From: Gnetum montanum
Lineage: Eukaryota > Streptophyta > Gnetopsida > Gnetales > Gnetaceae
Direction of reading: 5' to 3'
DNA length: 61,546 bases
Assembly: GCA_015680685.1 (NCBI GenBank)
Contig: MNCI01038230.1
Coordinates: forward strand, 194,002-255,547
Shown one piece after another: positions 10,487 through 23,294 of this stretch. The translations under genes and the position numbers were made by a program. The notes beneath the pieces were generated by a model that had not been told where the DNA came from, made no database searches, and saw nothing but the letters and a program-made list of their open reading frames with translations. The stretch's first letter is position 1, and the number at the start of each line of letters is the position of its first letter.

Positions 10487-11720
10487 TTGTATCCACCTTG
10501 TGATCTACTTTCTCAAATTAGACACTCAAGAGTACATTTGATACTTTTCATTGAAGAGCTCATGCATTGTACTCCATCATCTAATTGATTCTAGTTCTAA
10601 GGATAGGTACTAGCTTTTAGCCTTCTTGATGAGTGTCCTAGGGAATAGCTTTAATTTTTGTTATTCATTTTCCACATTTTGTAAGGCACATGCCTTGTGA
10701 AAGGCTTGGAGATGATTTTGTGGATCAAAATTGTATCCCCCTTCAAACTTGAGGATATTTTTCATGTCCAACTATTTGATCTAGCTATCTTTTATGTGCC
10801 TTCTAGAATCTTCATAACCTTTGTAATGCTCAACATGTTTCTTATTGCAAGAAAAGGCTCATCATAGTCATAGCCCCTATGATGGCTATGATGTTCTTTA
10901 TAGTCCCTTCATTCATGGTGGTGGCCCTCCCTTGATTATCCATGCCCCTGGTCTCTACTATTCTGGTAAACTCTATGACCATCTTTGTCTCATTGGTCAC
11001 CTTCATCATGGTCTTGTCTTCTGTGGCTTTAGTTGGAGCTAGAGGAGGAAGAAGATGAGGATGATGAAGGTGAAGAGGAAGGAGGACTAGCACTAGAATG
11101 GTTCCTAGTACTCCCTCTTCATTGATCATGGGCATGATCACCATGTTTATCTTTATCATGGTGCTTGTGCACATCCTTGGCTTGACTCCCTCCTTTACAG
11201 CTCCCATGGTTATGAGTCCCATTCTTCCCTGAACAAGGGTTTTTTATAGTGGATTTTAAATTTTAATTAGACCCCCTTCATCAAAGAAGAGGGGTGGAGA
11301 GTTAGTATTTTAAGAAACCCCATAGAAGGAATCCTCTCCTTCCTTTTGGCTTAGCAAGAATAAAGGGTTTGTGAACTGTTTCCCCTTTGATACCTTGTAA
11401 TGAACCTTCTATTACCGATCTTTCTTCAATTTTCCTTAGTGGGATGATAATCTTGTTAGTCATGGTATTGCACGATGTACTTAGCATTAAGCCCTATGAT
11501 GCCCAATTTCTTGAGAGTTTGGATTAACATTTTAGGAATTGATCAATCAAGCAGTAACATAATGTTGCCCTTCATGTCCTTCCACCATAGTTGTTCATCC
11601 TAGTGTAGGATGAAGGTGAAGTTTGTAATATACTCATCTAGATGAGTATAGACCACTCTACATTGTTGGGGCATAGGAGGTTTTGGGCCTTCATGCCTTT
11701 GTTGATTGGAACTGCCTTCA
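10487..11720 (-). pseudogene. Gag N-terminal half of element G
   Basis: On the minus strand this follows D's protein from its start region. It shows THLDEYITNFTFILH and DEQLWWKDMKGNIM, near 11640-11560, which match D's residues 36-67. A Ser-rich basic stretch follows at 11200-11000, then near 10760-10690 an FEGGYNFDPQ-type segment that begins the Gag core. Stops are frequent, often TAG or TAA where D has Gln codons. An exact start codon was not found. Confidence 0.75.
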
Positions 11721-11891
11721 TATGGTGGTGGATCACCTTCCTTGTGAGAAGAATCCTTATTAGATTGGACAAGAAACAAAGTACTTTATTATTGTTATTA
11801 CTATTTTCTTAATGATATAAAATTTATGGTTTGTTAAAACATTGTTATATAATTTCACTAACTTCTAGGTAGTGCACGTAGCTAACTAAAG

Positions 11892-11909
11892 TGCCTGACA
11901 ATGGTGACA
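11892..11909 (-). other. Primer-binding site of G (tRNA-Asp type, decayed)
   Basis: On the minus strand it reads TGTCACCATTGTCAGGCA, twelve of eighteen positions matching the intact site of element D (TGGCGCCGTTGCCGGGGA). Most changes are C-to-T or G-to-A. It is one base from the LTR, as in D. Confidence 0.72.
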
Positions 11910-11910
11910 A

Positions 11911-12710
11911 TGATAAGTAGCTAGCAGTCTCTATGCCCAACCATATGAATTATTAGCGTTCACTAAGTAATCTTGTTGAATTCCATAGACTTTAGGTTTC
12001 TAAGTACACTAGCTCTAAGTAGTAAATCTAATGGATATGATCTTTGTCTTCTCAGTCTCACTTGTGAAGTGCAAAGGTATGGACAAGTGTAACTGAGTTA
12101 TATGATTTTTATCATTTTTTTATTTTTCTTTAATTTGTCTAAATGCCAAAAATAAAGTAATTAAATTAATAATTAATCTAATAATTAGTTAATTCTTTAA
12201 CTAATCCTAACATAAACATCCATTCCCATCTGCCATACACATCCTGAACATATTACAATGCTATTAGGTTACCAAGCATTAAGTGTTATTGGGATTACCA
12301 AGTATTAATTGTATGCTTGATATGGTCATACTTATGTGCATTAATTATTCAAAGTTAATTAATTAATTGAATGCATTAAAATAAATTTCATGAATAATAA
12401 ATGCATGAAGTAAACATTAAGCTAAGTCCAAGTGCTACAAGGTTTATGAAGAAAGCTCATCTTTATTGTTGTTCACATCAAGGTGCTCAAGTATATCAGT
12501 GCTTGAATAAAGATCCATACACTTATCACTCCTACTATGGACACTTAGAAAATATTCTAACTTTGGGAAGATAAAATTGCAAAAGTTATGATCAGATGCC
12601 ATAAATGCAGTTTGTGCATGCATTTATATAGGTGACACAAGACACTATGTCAGCAGGTACATTTTGACACTACAAATCATGCATCGACATAGGCAGATGA
12701 TGACTCGTTA
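11911..12710 (-). repeat. 5' LTR of G
   Basis: Left edge TGATAAGT next to the primer site; right edge GATGATGACTCGTTA, a decayed CTCATCA. The 'ctatgcccaaccatatga' block is shared with the LTRs of C (24558 and 35768). Its partner LTR at the left end of G is missing. Confidence 0.7.
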
Positions 12711-14099
12711 AAATCCAAGTCCCTAAACAACACATCTATACAATATAGTAAGATACATGATAGTCTAAAAATTTTATTTTCTAACCTTTAAAGCCTAAAT
12801 TCCTAAATACTTACACTTGTTTTTGAAAGAATACAAAGCCTTGAAGGCTTCTACTATTTTTTCTTTGATGGACTTCTCTCACAAGTAATTGTCTATATAA
12901 ATGAGATCCAAATATTTAAAAAAATCTACTATTTGAAAGCTCAAAGTAATAGGTTTGATTTTGGTGGGTAATATTGATTTGTAAAGTTCTAATTAGATTA
13001 TATTACAATTATTTCAAGTTCCAATACCCAAAAGAATTTACTATTTGCACATTGATACGTCCAAAATAGAAGTTACAATAGGTATTTCTTGTATTTCAAA
13101 TCATCAATTTGGTTTTATCTACATTCATTTCAAGTACAAATGAAACATCATAATTTTTGAAAATATGCAACATATTTTGCATACTTTTATAGTAGTAGAG
13201 ATTACTGTAGTAATTTTAATGATATGACTATGATGAAACATTTCCATTTACAAAGGTTTTTTTTTTGACCTTACAAAATTTTACCCAACGTGATCAAATC
13301 TAGTTTTTCAATGCTACTACTCACATCACTACTTTCTCATCATGTTAAACACTAACAAAGTCATACATTGCCTTACTTTATATCACTCCATTTATTAACT
13401 AAGAAAATGAAATAGTAGCAATCATGAAATACAAGTTTTCTTACCATTTATAAATTATGAAAGCAAAATAGCTATGTTTACTTATTACAAGGTTTGGTTT
13501 CATGAGATTTGTCAAGTGAATGGGTTGGTGTGAAGTCAGGAAATCATGTTCATGTTACCTCGTTTTCATAGTAATTTACTTCATGACACTATGCCTTGTA
13601 CTCTCTAGAATGTTGGGATTGGGTTTGGCAAGAAAAATACCAATTCAATGTCAAGAAAGTTGCTAGATCTCTTAGAAGAAGCATAAAATTCCAAGTTGGT
13701 GAATCTCTCAAAAGCATATAATTTCATGGTAGCACTTGTTATAAAACCCCATTCATGAACTTATTTGTAATTCATCTTGACTCATGAGCACTTGCTGGTA
13801 CTCTATATATTGATATAATCTATATTTGTTTCTCCATTTTTGTTTTTTTTATAATTAATGCTTGCTATCTAACTTGGCCCATTATGGGACATGCAAATTT
13901 TCTTTTATCATTTTAATTCTAATTTTATTGTGAACATAGCCTACATTTTAAGCATTTATAGGAAAAGGACATGAGAGTTTTCAAAGATAACTAGATAAGC
14001 CACTATGTACAAGTAGCCGTATACCATTCCTAGTAGTAGAGAAATTCTTGGTAGGACTTTTCTATTAGTAAAATTATATTTTTCAACTAGAATCCACCC
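12711..14099. other. AT-rich intergenic stretch, nothing recognised
   Basis: No reading frame with family resemblance on either strand and no LTR ends. It contains short A/T tracts and low-complexity runs only. Confidence 0.5.
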
Positions 14100-14640
14100 C
14101 ATGGAATTGAGCAAATGTTTTGCTATTTATTCCACTCCACACCTCACATGTTATTGACTTGTAGTCAAGTTTAAAGTCTAGGTGACTTTTGGAAGAATAG
14201 CAGTCATATTATTTTCATGTTTTTAGGAGAATAGGAATATTGCTATTGTGTTCTTTCCATTTTACTAAAGGATGATGTTGGAACTTAAAATTTCATTTAG
14301 ATTTTTGATGGTTGAGTCATTGAATTTCCTAATGAGAGTATGGGATTGACTGCATCCTCCACATGATTATGATGAGAGAAAAGGACATGGGATGCTTACG
14401 ATGGCCCATTTTTCATTATTTTTATATCATGAGGTTTGATTAATTTCTTGTTATTCTTATATTATATCATGAGGTTTTGTTATTAAAAGCAAAATGTGGA
14501 AATCAAATAATGTGGGAAAGAAATTTAGAAAAAGGATAAAAAAATAACAAGGATGTATGTGGTATTAAAACTTTCATGTGGAAATTCTATTGTCACCAAA
14601 ATTTATATGTATGATGTTTTAAGCCATTTCAATTGAATGT
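14100..14640 (+). repeat. Direct repeat, left of the LRR pseudogene
   Basis: Shares with 16790-17160 the ordered blocks 'ttattgactt', 'atcatgag', 'aaatgtggaa', 'ctttcatgtg' and 'aaatttatatgtatgatgtttta..gccattt'. The last block at 14600-14627 and 17122-17146 is nearly identical. The repeats are in the same orientation and bracket 15396-16300. They could be LTR-like or duplicated spacer DNA. Confidence 0.6.
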
Positions 14641-14989
14641 GGAAATTACAAATATAAAAGAATGAATCAAGTTAAGATAGGTTCTTACCTAGAAGAAGCT
14701 AGGAATTTATACCTAGAGATCCCCACATTTATTATAAAAACTTATTCATGAATGCATTTTGGTTAATTTGTATCATTTCATCCTTACCACTATTGTTATC
14801 TAGTTAATTTAAAATGTTTAAGATTTCACTTGCTCGAAGAAAGTCATGGTCTTCACATTTCTTTAATTACTCCATTTATCACACATCACATTTAATTGCA
14901 TCATTATCTTTATTGTTATCTTATCAACATAGGGTCAATTATTTACTATAGAAAAGTTAGGATTAGAAAATTTTTTGTTCCAATTGCCT

Positions 14990-15290
14990 TATACCCTACA
15001 CCACTTTGAACTTTGTTCTATATTACTTCATATATTATTTCATATTCCATTTGATCATTATCATCTTTACTATTAACTTATCTTATGCCCTATGCCATGT
15101 TCAACTTTCTACTATGTTACTTCATATATCACATCATATTTAATTTGATCATTATCATCTTTATGATTATCTTATCCTTATTCTTAGGCTATGTTCAGCT
15201 TTCTACTATATTGCTTCCTCTATCACATCATATTCAATTTTATCATCATATTTACTATTATCTCATGAATATAAATTCAATCATTCACCA
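14990..15290 (+). repeat. Degenerate tandem repeat, about 94-base period
   Basis: Three head-to-tail units centred on 'acttcatatat..catcatatt..atttgatcattatcatcttta'. Anchor points lie at 15025, 15119 and 15213, giving a 94-base spacing. Flanking copies of 'accatagaaaaggtgag' and 'actatagaaaagttagg' at 14940 and 15285 suggest an older, longer unit. Confidence 0.65.
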
Positions 15291-15395
15291 TAGAAAAGGT
15301 GAGCATTATCTATCCCTTCCATTGCCTTATCCCCTACAACATGTTTATCTTTATTATAGTTTAACATCTCATTAACTTAAGAATATTTAAGAGAT

Positions 15396-16300
15396 ATGAT
15401 AATGCTTAGGACCTTGAATCTAGGTTACAGTCAATTGGAAGGAGAGATTCTAGAATGGATGGTGAATTTGTCTAATTTGTAGGACCTTGATTTGTCTAGC
15501 AATCGTTTTCATGGTAATATGCCATTGCATTTGGAAAATTTGAAATCATTTAGCAATGTGTGCAATAACATGAGAATTTTTGAATCCAATGAGGGTGGGA
15601 AATTCATTTATGACTTTCTAGAAAAGTCATCTAGCATAGAGTCATACCATCCTTTCAATGTGAATGATTTTTAGGCAAAAGAAGCTAGAACTTATAAATC
15701 TATACATTATAGCATACAAAAATTTTATAGACTTGTCATGTAATAATCTCATTGGCAACATTACAAATAGCATTAGTAAATTGGAAAAGTTAAGGCTGCT
15801 TAACTTATCTCACAACATGTTGAGTGGCCATATATCGGATAGCATAGGAAAGTTGGTTAGGTTAGAACAAATTGATTTGAATTCAAACAAATTGACTAGT
15901 GAAATTCCTATGTAGCTCACTTCCATAGAATATTTGTAGGTTTTTGATATTTCAAATAATCACCTTTGTTGTAAAATCCCTCAATCTACCCAGTTTACTA
16001 CATTTGATGATAGTGTGTTTGTTGGAAATGATTGTTTATGTAGAGGTTCCCCTCATGATGAGCAAAGCAAAGTATACAACCTAGTAATTCAAACGATTGG
16101 TGGGATTGGGTAGAAGATCATGTGTCATCAATTGCATTTGGATTAGGTTTTGGTTTATCCTATGGGACAACAATAACACTGCTTTGTGATTGGGATGCTT
16201 TTCCTTGTTATTGTCCTACTTATTGCTTTTAGATTTTGTGTTGTAGGAGCTCATATTATTTTTCTCTACTTTTACTCTTTGAAGGATGTTCTTCACCTTG
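15396..16300 (+). pseudogene. LRR receptor-like protein, 3' part, degenerate
   Basis: A C-terminal piece of a plant LRR receptor-like protein, a class of cell-surface proteins with an extracellular leucine-rich domain and a short tail. It begins LRTLNLGYSQLEGEI with an LRR unit, then LDLSSNRFHGNMP. After a stop and frame change at 15674 it continues IDLSCNNLIGNI, LRLLNLSHNMLSG and IDLNSNKLTSEIP. It ends with the cap motif STQFTTFDDSVFVGNDCLC near 15990-16050. A membrane-segment-like stretch follows at 16120-16185 (IAFGLGFGLSYGTTITLL). At least four stops and two shifts are present, the N-terminal LRRs and signal peptide are missing, and no promoter was seen. A receptor kinase is less likely because no kinase follows and the cap motif is that of receptor-like proteins. 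It is the only host-gene-like sequence in the window. Confidence 0.82.
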
Positions 16301-16789
16301 TAAAAGCTTAATAGTAAATGATAGCATATATTTTAGTATGCAAGCAATAAATTGTATTATTTAGAGATTGTAGATCTTAAATAAATTATAAAATATAAAT
16401 GGTAAAAAATGACTTGGGACATAGTGTAAAGTGTGAAAGAAATCTCTTAGTATTATGGGTTCCCTATGATTTTCCCCCTTTGGGCTTGTCGTAAGCTTTT
16501 TCATCAATACTATGAGGAAGTTCATTGCAAGGGGATACAATGTTGACCTAGGATTTGAATGGAAGAAAGTTCTTACAATTTTCCAGCCAAACATGGTTTT
16601 TCTAACGTTATTTGAAGCAAATTTCAAATTTAAATAATCATATTTCAAGTGACCATTGTGGTAAAGTCAAATCGCAATAACAACATTGGCAAGGAAGACT
16701 ATGTATTAATTTTTCCTTCTTTCCCATATGACACTTTATAACAGCTACTAGTGTAACTTTTCTAGTAAGGAAATCATATTTTACATGCA
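16301..16789. other. Spacer after the LRR pseudogene, nothing recognised
   Basis: AT-rich. Open stretches on the minus strand (for example 16648-16361) lack recognisable motifs and are taken as chance. Confidence 0.4.
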
Positions 16790-17160
16790 AACTCCACAAC
16801 ATTCTTCAAATTCTACTATGTCTCTTCCACCTATTTTACTAGTTCTTACGTTATTGACTTCTAGCCAATATCAAAGGCATTGTGTGGTCCTATTTCACTT
16901 GAAAAGCTCTTATAATGGTAGTCATATTTGCTGGTAATGATGTTGGCATTCGAAATTCTATAGATTTATGATGGTCCACCATTATTCTTATATCATGAGA
17001 TTGATGATTCAAAGCGAAATGTGGAATTCAATAAATTCAGGGAAGAGATTTTCAAAAACCCAAACAAAACAAAGATACATATACTATTATAGCTTTCATG
17101 TGCAAATTTTATTTTTAGCTAAATTTATATGTATGATGTTTTATGCCATTTAAGTATGGC
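16790..17160 (+). repeat. Direct repeat, right of the LRR pseudogene
   Basis: Right-hand partner of 14100-14640, same orientation, shorter and diverged. The best block is 'aaatttatatgtatgatgtttta' at 17122. From 17161 to the start of element E nothing further was recognised. Confidence 0.6.
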
Positions 17161-17355
17161 TCAAATTTATTTGCATTTTATCATAAATATCCTTTAATAA
17201 ATATACACCCATTTCATACTTCCTCATATTTACATTCATCTTATCTTACAATGTAGGAAAAATGATTTTGAGATCGCCATTGGGTTGATCTTTTGGTCTT
17301 GTTGTAAATGTTAGCATGATGCATGTTTTCATGATAAATTAACTACTTAATTAGC

Positions 17356-18360
17356 TGATATAGTGCAAATCCTCTCTTAATATTGTAGATACTCTATTGG
17401 GACATGATGAAGCATCCTTTTGTCAAATGTATTAGTCAATTGAGATATTGCAAATGTTATATCGTAGATGCTATATTGCATCTATATTGCAAGATCCTTG
17501 TCAGTGCATCTTAGTTGGCTTCTACATCATGGATGCTATATTGAATATGCTATAACTCTGCTATGTTAACATAGCCCAATGCATTAACACATCCTCATCA
17601 ATGTAATGCCTGTATTTGCTTATAAATATGCGAGCATCTCCTATATATTTGGCATCATTTGGTCAAATGTGTAGTTGAACTCTTGCAGTTTGTTTCTATA
17701 ATCTTAGTGAATAGTTAGTGAGTGACTGCAATGTGGGTTTGAGTCAATTGTGCACCATCTTATTTGAGTGGCATTATAAGTAAATAGATTTCATGGATGA
17801 CAATAAGATTGAGATTGATTCATATTCATTGTAGCACTTTAACTTAGAATAAATTTACTTTTAATGTAGTTTAGTTTTGATGTCCTTAGTTAATATTTAC
17901 ATTTCCATGAACTTCATAAGTGCAACTAATTTCAACTGTAAACATATATTCACTTGATAATCCCAGCAACGTGATTGCTTGGTTTGCCTTGTAGCATAAT
18001 ACTTGGTAATCCGAACAGTGGATATGTGTGTTTAAAACGTGTACGACAAGAAAGGAACATATACTTATTGCCTTTAGGATAGTTTACAATTTAATTATAT
18101 TTTTAACTAGATTAAATAAATAATTTATATATTATTATTTAATTAATTTAATCCTTGCACAACATCATATTCATATGCCTCATTTTGGACTCAATCATAC
18201 ATGAAAAAGTTACCACTAGTCCAAGTGAGAAGACAATGACTTGTGATCAATGCTTAATAATCTAGATAGCACATTAGTTCCATCCAATAAATTCAATTGA
18301 ATCATTCATACACACTTATGATTCATATGGTTGAATGCAGGGGATATCCACCACTCATTA
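17356..18360 (+). repeat. 5' LTR of E
   Basis: Matches the 3' LTR from 'ttgggacatgatgaag' (17396) onward, through repeated 'gtagatgctata' units, 'cttataaatatg' (TATA-like, 17618), 'acttagaataaatttactttta', and 'gattcatatggttgaatg' to CTCATTA at 18354-18360. It carries mostly transition differences from its partner. Confidence 0.75.
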
Positions 18361-18361
18361 T

Positions 18362-18379
18362 TGGCATTGTTATCAGGGA
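18362..18379 (+). other. Primer-binding site of E (tRNA-Asp type)
   Basis: TGGCATTGTTATCAGGGA, one base after the LTR. It differs from the D site TGGCGCCGTTGCCGGGGA at five positions (four of them transitions). Confidence 0.8.
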
Positions 18380-18494
18380 TGATGCTAGTTATCTAGATTA
18401 ATCATGTTATAAATAATTGTTGTAAAAGCATTAAAGATTTATCTTATCAAAAATATTAATATTTTAAGTTACATACACATTATTAATGAAAAAA

Positions 18495-21290
18495 ATGTCT
18501 CCTTCACATAGGACCTATAGTTCATCATACGATGAGAACATTGATAGTAGGAATGATAAGATTTATATTGAAGATAATTGGAGTGAAACACTACAAGCAA
18601 GCAAGGATCTCATATGCAAATTTTGACCCTTACTATATTCTAGGACTATGTTCAATTGTCACAAAAAACCCAAAAGGGGATGGAACAAATCCTAGAACAA
18701 GAAGGGCCTCAAGGCCTAGGACCTTCTCCAAATTTAGAAGAGATAAATCAAAGGATCATAAGGAGAGATATAGGAGCCATGGAAATTCTCCTAGTTTACC
18801 ATCTTCCTTTTCATCTTCAATGTCTAGTTTTGATGAACATGAACATAGGTATGGGGATAGAGATATACTAAGGGGTTGACGCGAAGATAGAAATAGGGTT
18901 CAAAGATAAGATGCAAAGCATCAGAGGGAGCAAAGACAAGATTATCATAATCAAACAAATAAAAATAAAAATTATCACCATGACATGTTTAATGATGATG
19001 AGCCCTTATTGGCTACTATAAGCATGATACAAATCAAGGAGGCAAATAGAATACCTCACAAGCATGATATCAAAAAACTTGATATGAATAACATTTCTAA
19101 ATTTGAGGGAGGCTATAATTTTGATTCACAACATCATTTATAAGCCTTCCATGATGCCTGTACCTTACAAAACATTGAAAGTAAGTGGAAAAAGCCTAAA
19201 CTCTTTCCTAGGACATTGATAGAAGAAGCTAAAAGTTGGTACAAATCATTAGAACTAGATTTAATCCACTAGTGGTCCACAATGCTTGAGCTCTTAAATG
19301 AAAAATGCTAAACTTATTCAAAAGTGTTTAATATAAGAAAAATAATCCAAGGATGGAAGTAAGAGAACCATGAATCCCTTGATGCAGCCTTGGATAGATA
19401 TTATTCTATGTTGTATAGATGCCCAAGCCATGGATTTTCTCAAAAAGAGCAACCTCATCACATTATAGATGGGCTTCGTAACAAAACAAGGGAGACCCTT
19501 GGGATCTATGCCCAAAAATGATTATAAGAACCAAGAGCTTGTAAGATACAAAGGCTAGTTGAATACATGGCAAAAAAGAAGGAGAATTATGTAAAAGGGG
19601 GAGTGTAGAGGAATATAATTGGGATCCAACTCTTCACAAGAAACAGGTCCATATTTATGATCAAGAAAAAGAGGTATCTTTTTATAAGTTGATTTCACAC
19701 AAAACCTTACAAAAGTCTATTATTAAGATTAAAAGGGTAGATAAGATCTGGTAGTTGATGAATGAAAAAGTTACAACCAACTTGAAAATCATAGAGGAGA
19801 AGGTAAAGCAAATAGGATTAAGTGATCAAAATAAGAAGAGAAAAAAGAATAAGGAAACAGGTAAGGACACTTATCGTCAAAAAGGAAAAATAGCTATAGT
19901 AGAAGAGGTTGTAGACTCAGATATAGAGAAGGATGATGGATGTGACATCTATTAATATGAACATGCAAAGTGCTATTCTCCAGTTATGTTACATGTACGA
20001 GAGTTTGGGGCTTTTTCATTGAACCGTAAGTTCATAGAAAAGAAAATGTCTAGAGGATTACCTTACCCATAGGCAATTATAGATAGTCCTACAACCAATG
20101 GTACTATTCTAGTGGTACTTCTTATCAACCTCAAGACTACTATCAACCATAATTGTAAAACCCATAGTTGTGGGGGATGCCATCAATAACTAGTAATGCC
20201 CCTATCTATAGTTGGACCCTTATAGATACTATGTTTAACAACCTATTTCTCCAAATGGTTCTACTTCCCCTATCTCAAATCAATACTACTACTCTCCTAA
20301 ATACCATCAACCACAACATCTCTTGTTAGATCATCACTCTTATACTTCCCTTTAACATAGGTCACCACAAACAATGCAAGAAGGATTGGCACCATAGTCT
20401 CAATAGAAGAACACCACTTATGTTGTGAACATACAAGTAAATGATAATGTTAGTAGATTTCAACAAAAGTCTTAGAAATGTTCTTTCTTTAGGAAAGTTT
20501 CCACACATGTGAATCAAACTAGTAGTCCTAATAACTCATCAACACTAGCACAAGGACAATCTAGTGCAACCTCCTTCCTTACAAAGAGAATGTCTCCTAA
20601 TCCTATGAAAAATCCAACAACCATTATTACTCCAACATAAAACATAAAAGATGAACCTATCACTATGGAGACATAGAAAATTTCATGCATTACTAATAAT
20701 GATAAAGGATGTCATTGTGGGCCAAAAGTTAAAATTATTAACACAATCTCTATACCAAACAACAACAAACATGAGGAATAAGTATGTGTGCAATACTATG
20801 TCTACATAGTAGCCACTAAAGCTAAAAGACACCTAGTGTCTCAAGGATCAAAATACCAGACCACTTAAAAGATGCATGAAAACATCCCATACACTTATTA
20901 GTTGCAGTCCTTAGAAAATGAATCAAATAGAGAAATTAGAAATAGACATCTTACACTCTAACTATACAACAAAAGAGGATTTTAAACAAGGAGACCCAAG
21001 AACTAAAATAGAAAATAAAAAAGGAAACATATCTAGACTCTCTAAAAATATAACACCTTCTAGTCCAGCTGGAGATATGTCTATAAATGATCAAAGCTTG
21101 ATTATCATCAATATTAAATGTGAAAACAAGAAAAAACTAAAATCACTACGTATGAAAAATTGAAAACTTCTGTGTATAACCAAGGAAATCTGTGCTCTAT
21201 TTTCCAAATGCTCACTCATGAGTTTAGTCATGGGGGAAATGCCCCATCTTGAATCAAGAACTAATAAGTGCATTTTCACTTTTTATCTTA
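18495..21290 (+). pseudogene. Gag of element E (degenerate)
   Basis: Begins MSPSHRTY, matching the short N-terminal signature of B and D. A Ser-rich stretch follows at 18790-18830 (SFSSSMSSFDEHEH), then the Gag core from 19070: LDMNNISKFEGGYNFDSQ, FHDACTLQNIE, LFPRTLIEEAKSWYKSLE, DRYYSMLYRCPSHGF and HIIDGLRNKTRETLGIYAQ. A charged segment at 19755-19955 leads to a decayed knuckle near 19935. The proline- and glutamine-rich tail runs to about 20650. Near 21220 the 'catgggggaaatg' block marks the end of coding, as in D. At least ten stops are present, many at former Gln or Trp codons. No protease active site was found, so pol and probably protease were lost. Confidence 0.82.
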
Positions 21291-22491
21291 CAGTTTTTTT
21301 ATCATTTCTTGATTTATTCAAAAATTTTCTAGTTCTTAATATATTTTTCATTTATTATTATTATTTTTCTTCATAATTTTCTCTTTTCTTGAGTCATTTC
21401 CTTTATGTTTTGTGGATGTTTACTAATTTTTTGTTAATATGTTGTGAGTCATGATGTAGAACTTAACACTATGTGTTGGATCTTTGTTATAGGCTATAAA
21501 AATGATTGGGTAAATAATTGTATAATATAGTGAGACCACATTATCCATCCCTCAAAGTGTCTTTAAATAAGAGATCTTTCTGATGAAAGCAATATGGTTC
21601 TTCTTACATGAAACTAAAATTAACTTATGATCATCATACCTCGAAGAAAGAGAAAAAGGCCAAATGAAAATGGAAAAGGGTGTGATCTTAAGGGGATTTA
21701 TTAGGTTCTCTTCTTGAGGCCTATGACTTCTCATGGAATGTATCATCACTCCTACTATCAACCATAAATGAAACATGTATTTTCATGGTATGGTTTCCAT
21801 GAAAAAAAGAAAGAAGATGAAAAAAAAATAAAAAACAAACAACAAGAATTTAAAGCACATCCATTTAGACATAATAATGGGATACCAACATTAGTTATGG
21901 GACTAGAAAGACATGTTACCCATGCCTAAAGATGCCCTTCTAACTAAGGCCCTTCCTTCCTTTCTTTGTGTCTTTTCTTCTCTTTTTGAAGTGATGCTAA
22001 TTCTTTGTCATTGTTATGGATTCATGATGGTAGGAAAGAAGGGGTACATTAATGCATGACAACTATTAATTGTATGGACATAATCTAAAACTTTGACAAA
22101 TAGGTATGATGGTCATATTAATCATGATTAACATAAGAATCTATTGTAGACATGGTTAGGTACCTCATGTCCCAATCTTTGCAATCCATTCTAATCTCAA
22201 TACTCACCTCATTGTTGCATGCAATTATGAGAATAATGATTTTTTATAGTGTAGTGTAGGATCCTAACCAATGTAGTTGTGTGTTTTTTGAAACAAAGAG
22301 ATGATCTACATTTAATTTCTAAGGTGTCCATGTACATCTATATAAGTGGTTATGTAAGGGTATTATGCAGTAGTGTTCTTTGAGGAGGATCCACTTGCAT
22401 GACTTTTGTTGATCATGGGTTTGAACCAAAACATTATGTCTTTGAGGGCATCATGAGTAACTTCTCAAAAATTATGAATGATTTTGGATCT
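21291..22491 (+). other. 3' untranslated part of E, left of insertion A
   Basis: Noncoding. Contains blocks also found in B and D downstream of gag: an A-rich tract at 21800-21850 followed by 'ctaaggcccttc' (21945), and a 'gaggaggatccacttg' block at 22381 corresponding to D 33333-33350 and B 42675. Confidence 0.65.
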
Positions 22492-22496
22492 ACTTT
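22492..22496. repeat. Target-site duplication of A, left copy (ACTTT)
   Basis: ACTTT before the A LTR; ATTTT follows the right A LTR at 49966-49970. The single difference is C-to-T. Confidence 0.75.
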
Positions 22497-23291
22497 TGAT
22501 GAGGACATTACCCAACCCATTTTTAATCCTAAATTTGTTTGTCCATAGATGTTTATGTGTTGTTGTGTTTTTATTTTTGCATTATTTTGTTGATGATGAT
22601 ATTAGGGTATTTTGACATGTTTGGAAGTGTTTTTGGACTATTTTGATGAGTTTAGGAGGTTCTAGGGGTAATGGAAACATTTTTTGGAGATGTTTAGAGG
22701 TTCTAGGCCTCAAAACAAGCATATTTAATTTTGGCCCTAGTAGGTAGAACGTATTCCTTGATAGTAAGATGTCTCAACTACATTCAAGACATCTTCACAC
22801 TCATAAGTCGTCTTAGAAAAGATTTATCACATGATTTTAAGATGTCTCCTTTGACATCTTTACACTTGGAAAAGACATATCTTGTTTCTCCAAGATGTCT
22901 TGTATGGATTTTAATGGGCATGAAATTGAATGATAAATTGTAAGGAAGATGAAGAGATAGGAGGAAGGATATAAATAGATCTCTTAGGCCTTCATCAAAT
23001 AATGTAAAAAATTGAAAGAAGAAAAGAGAGAGATAGAATCTTGGTAAGGTGCCTTGATCATCATCCATCTAAGAGCATGTTTTCTTTGATTAAGTGTGTG
23101 TGAGAATTTTATTGAATCTCTTCTCTATCCTTAGGAGTTTGTTCTTCCTTTCAATTGTTATTTCTCTATTTGAGTAAGAATAAAGCTTTCATTTTTTTTC
23201 TTAAAATTTTCATCTTCTTTTCTTGTTCAAATTTTCTATTTTTGGATATTAAGATAGCTTGGATTGTGGAATCTAGGGGAGCTTCTCATTA
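22497..23291 (+). repeat. 5' LTR of A
   Basis: 795 bases from TGATGAGGACATTACCC to CTTCTCATTA. Contains a repeated 'aagatgtct' motif (22768, 22839 and 22890 areas), a TATA-like 'atataaatag' at 22969, and 'gaataaagctttcat' (23179), a possible polyadenylation signal. The partner at 49185 shares all of these. Confidence 0.85.
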
Positions 23292-23294
23292 GAT

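Larger units (their letters stand above)
700..12710 (-). mobile_element. Element G: Athila-like Ty3/gypsy retrotransposon with degenerate gag-pol (contains H)
   Basis: On the minus strand the order is 5' LTR (12710-11911), primer-binding site, gag, protease, reverse transcriptase, RNase H, integrase and a 3' untranslated part (about 1150-700). The 3' LTR is missing, replaced by family F sequence at 1-700. The Gag and protease align by eye along their length with the intact protein of element D at 28758-32102. The reverse transcriptase keeps a FIDDFS-type active site, which with the tRNA-Asp primer site points to the Athila lineage. All coding parts carry many stops and shifts. A copia element (6088-10481) splits gag. 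The 3' untranslated part matches the corresponding parts of C (25500-25900) and D, including the 'ctcccccac/catgggggag' block near 1110-1125. Confidence 0.8.

Noticed and set aside
14820-15365. Possible CRISPR-like array
   Set aside because: The repeat has a period of about 94 bases with diverged whole units, no short constant repeat and no unique spacers; it is a eukaryotic-type tandem repeat.
17279-17283. ATTGG as target duplication of E (equal to 51868-51872)
   Set aside because: A five-base match within a hundred bases is expected by chance, and the bases after it do not start like the right LTR. The better LTR length match starts near 17356. Left open.
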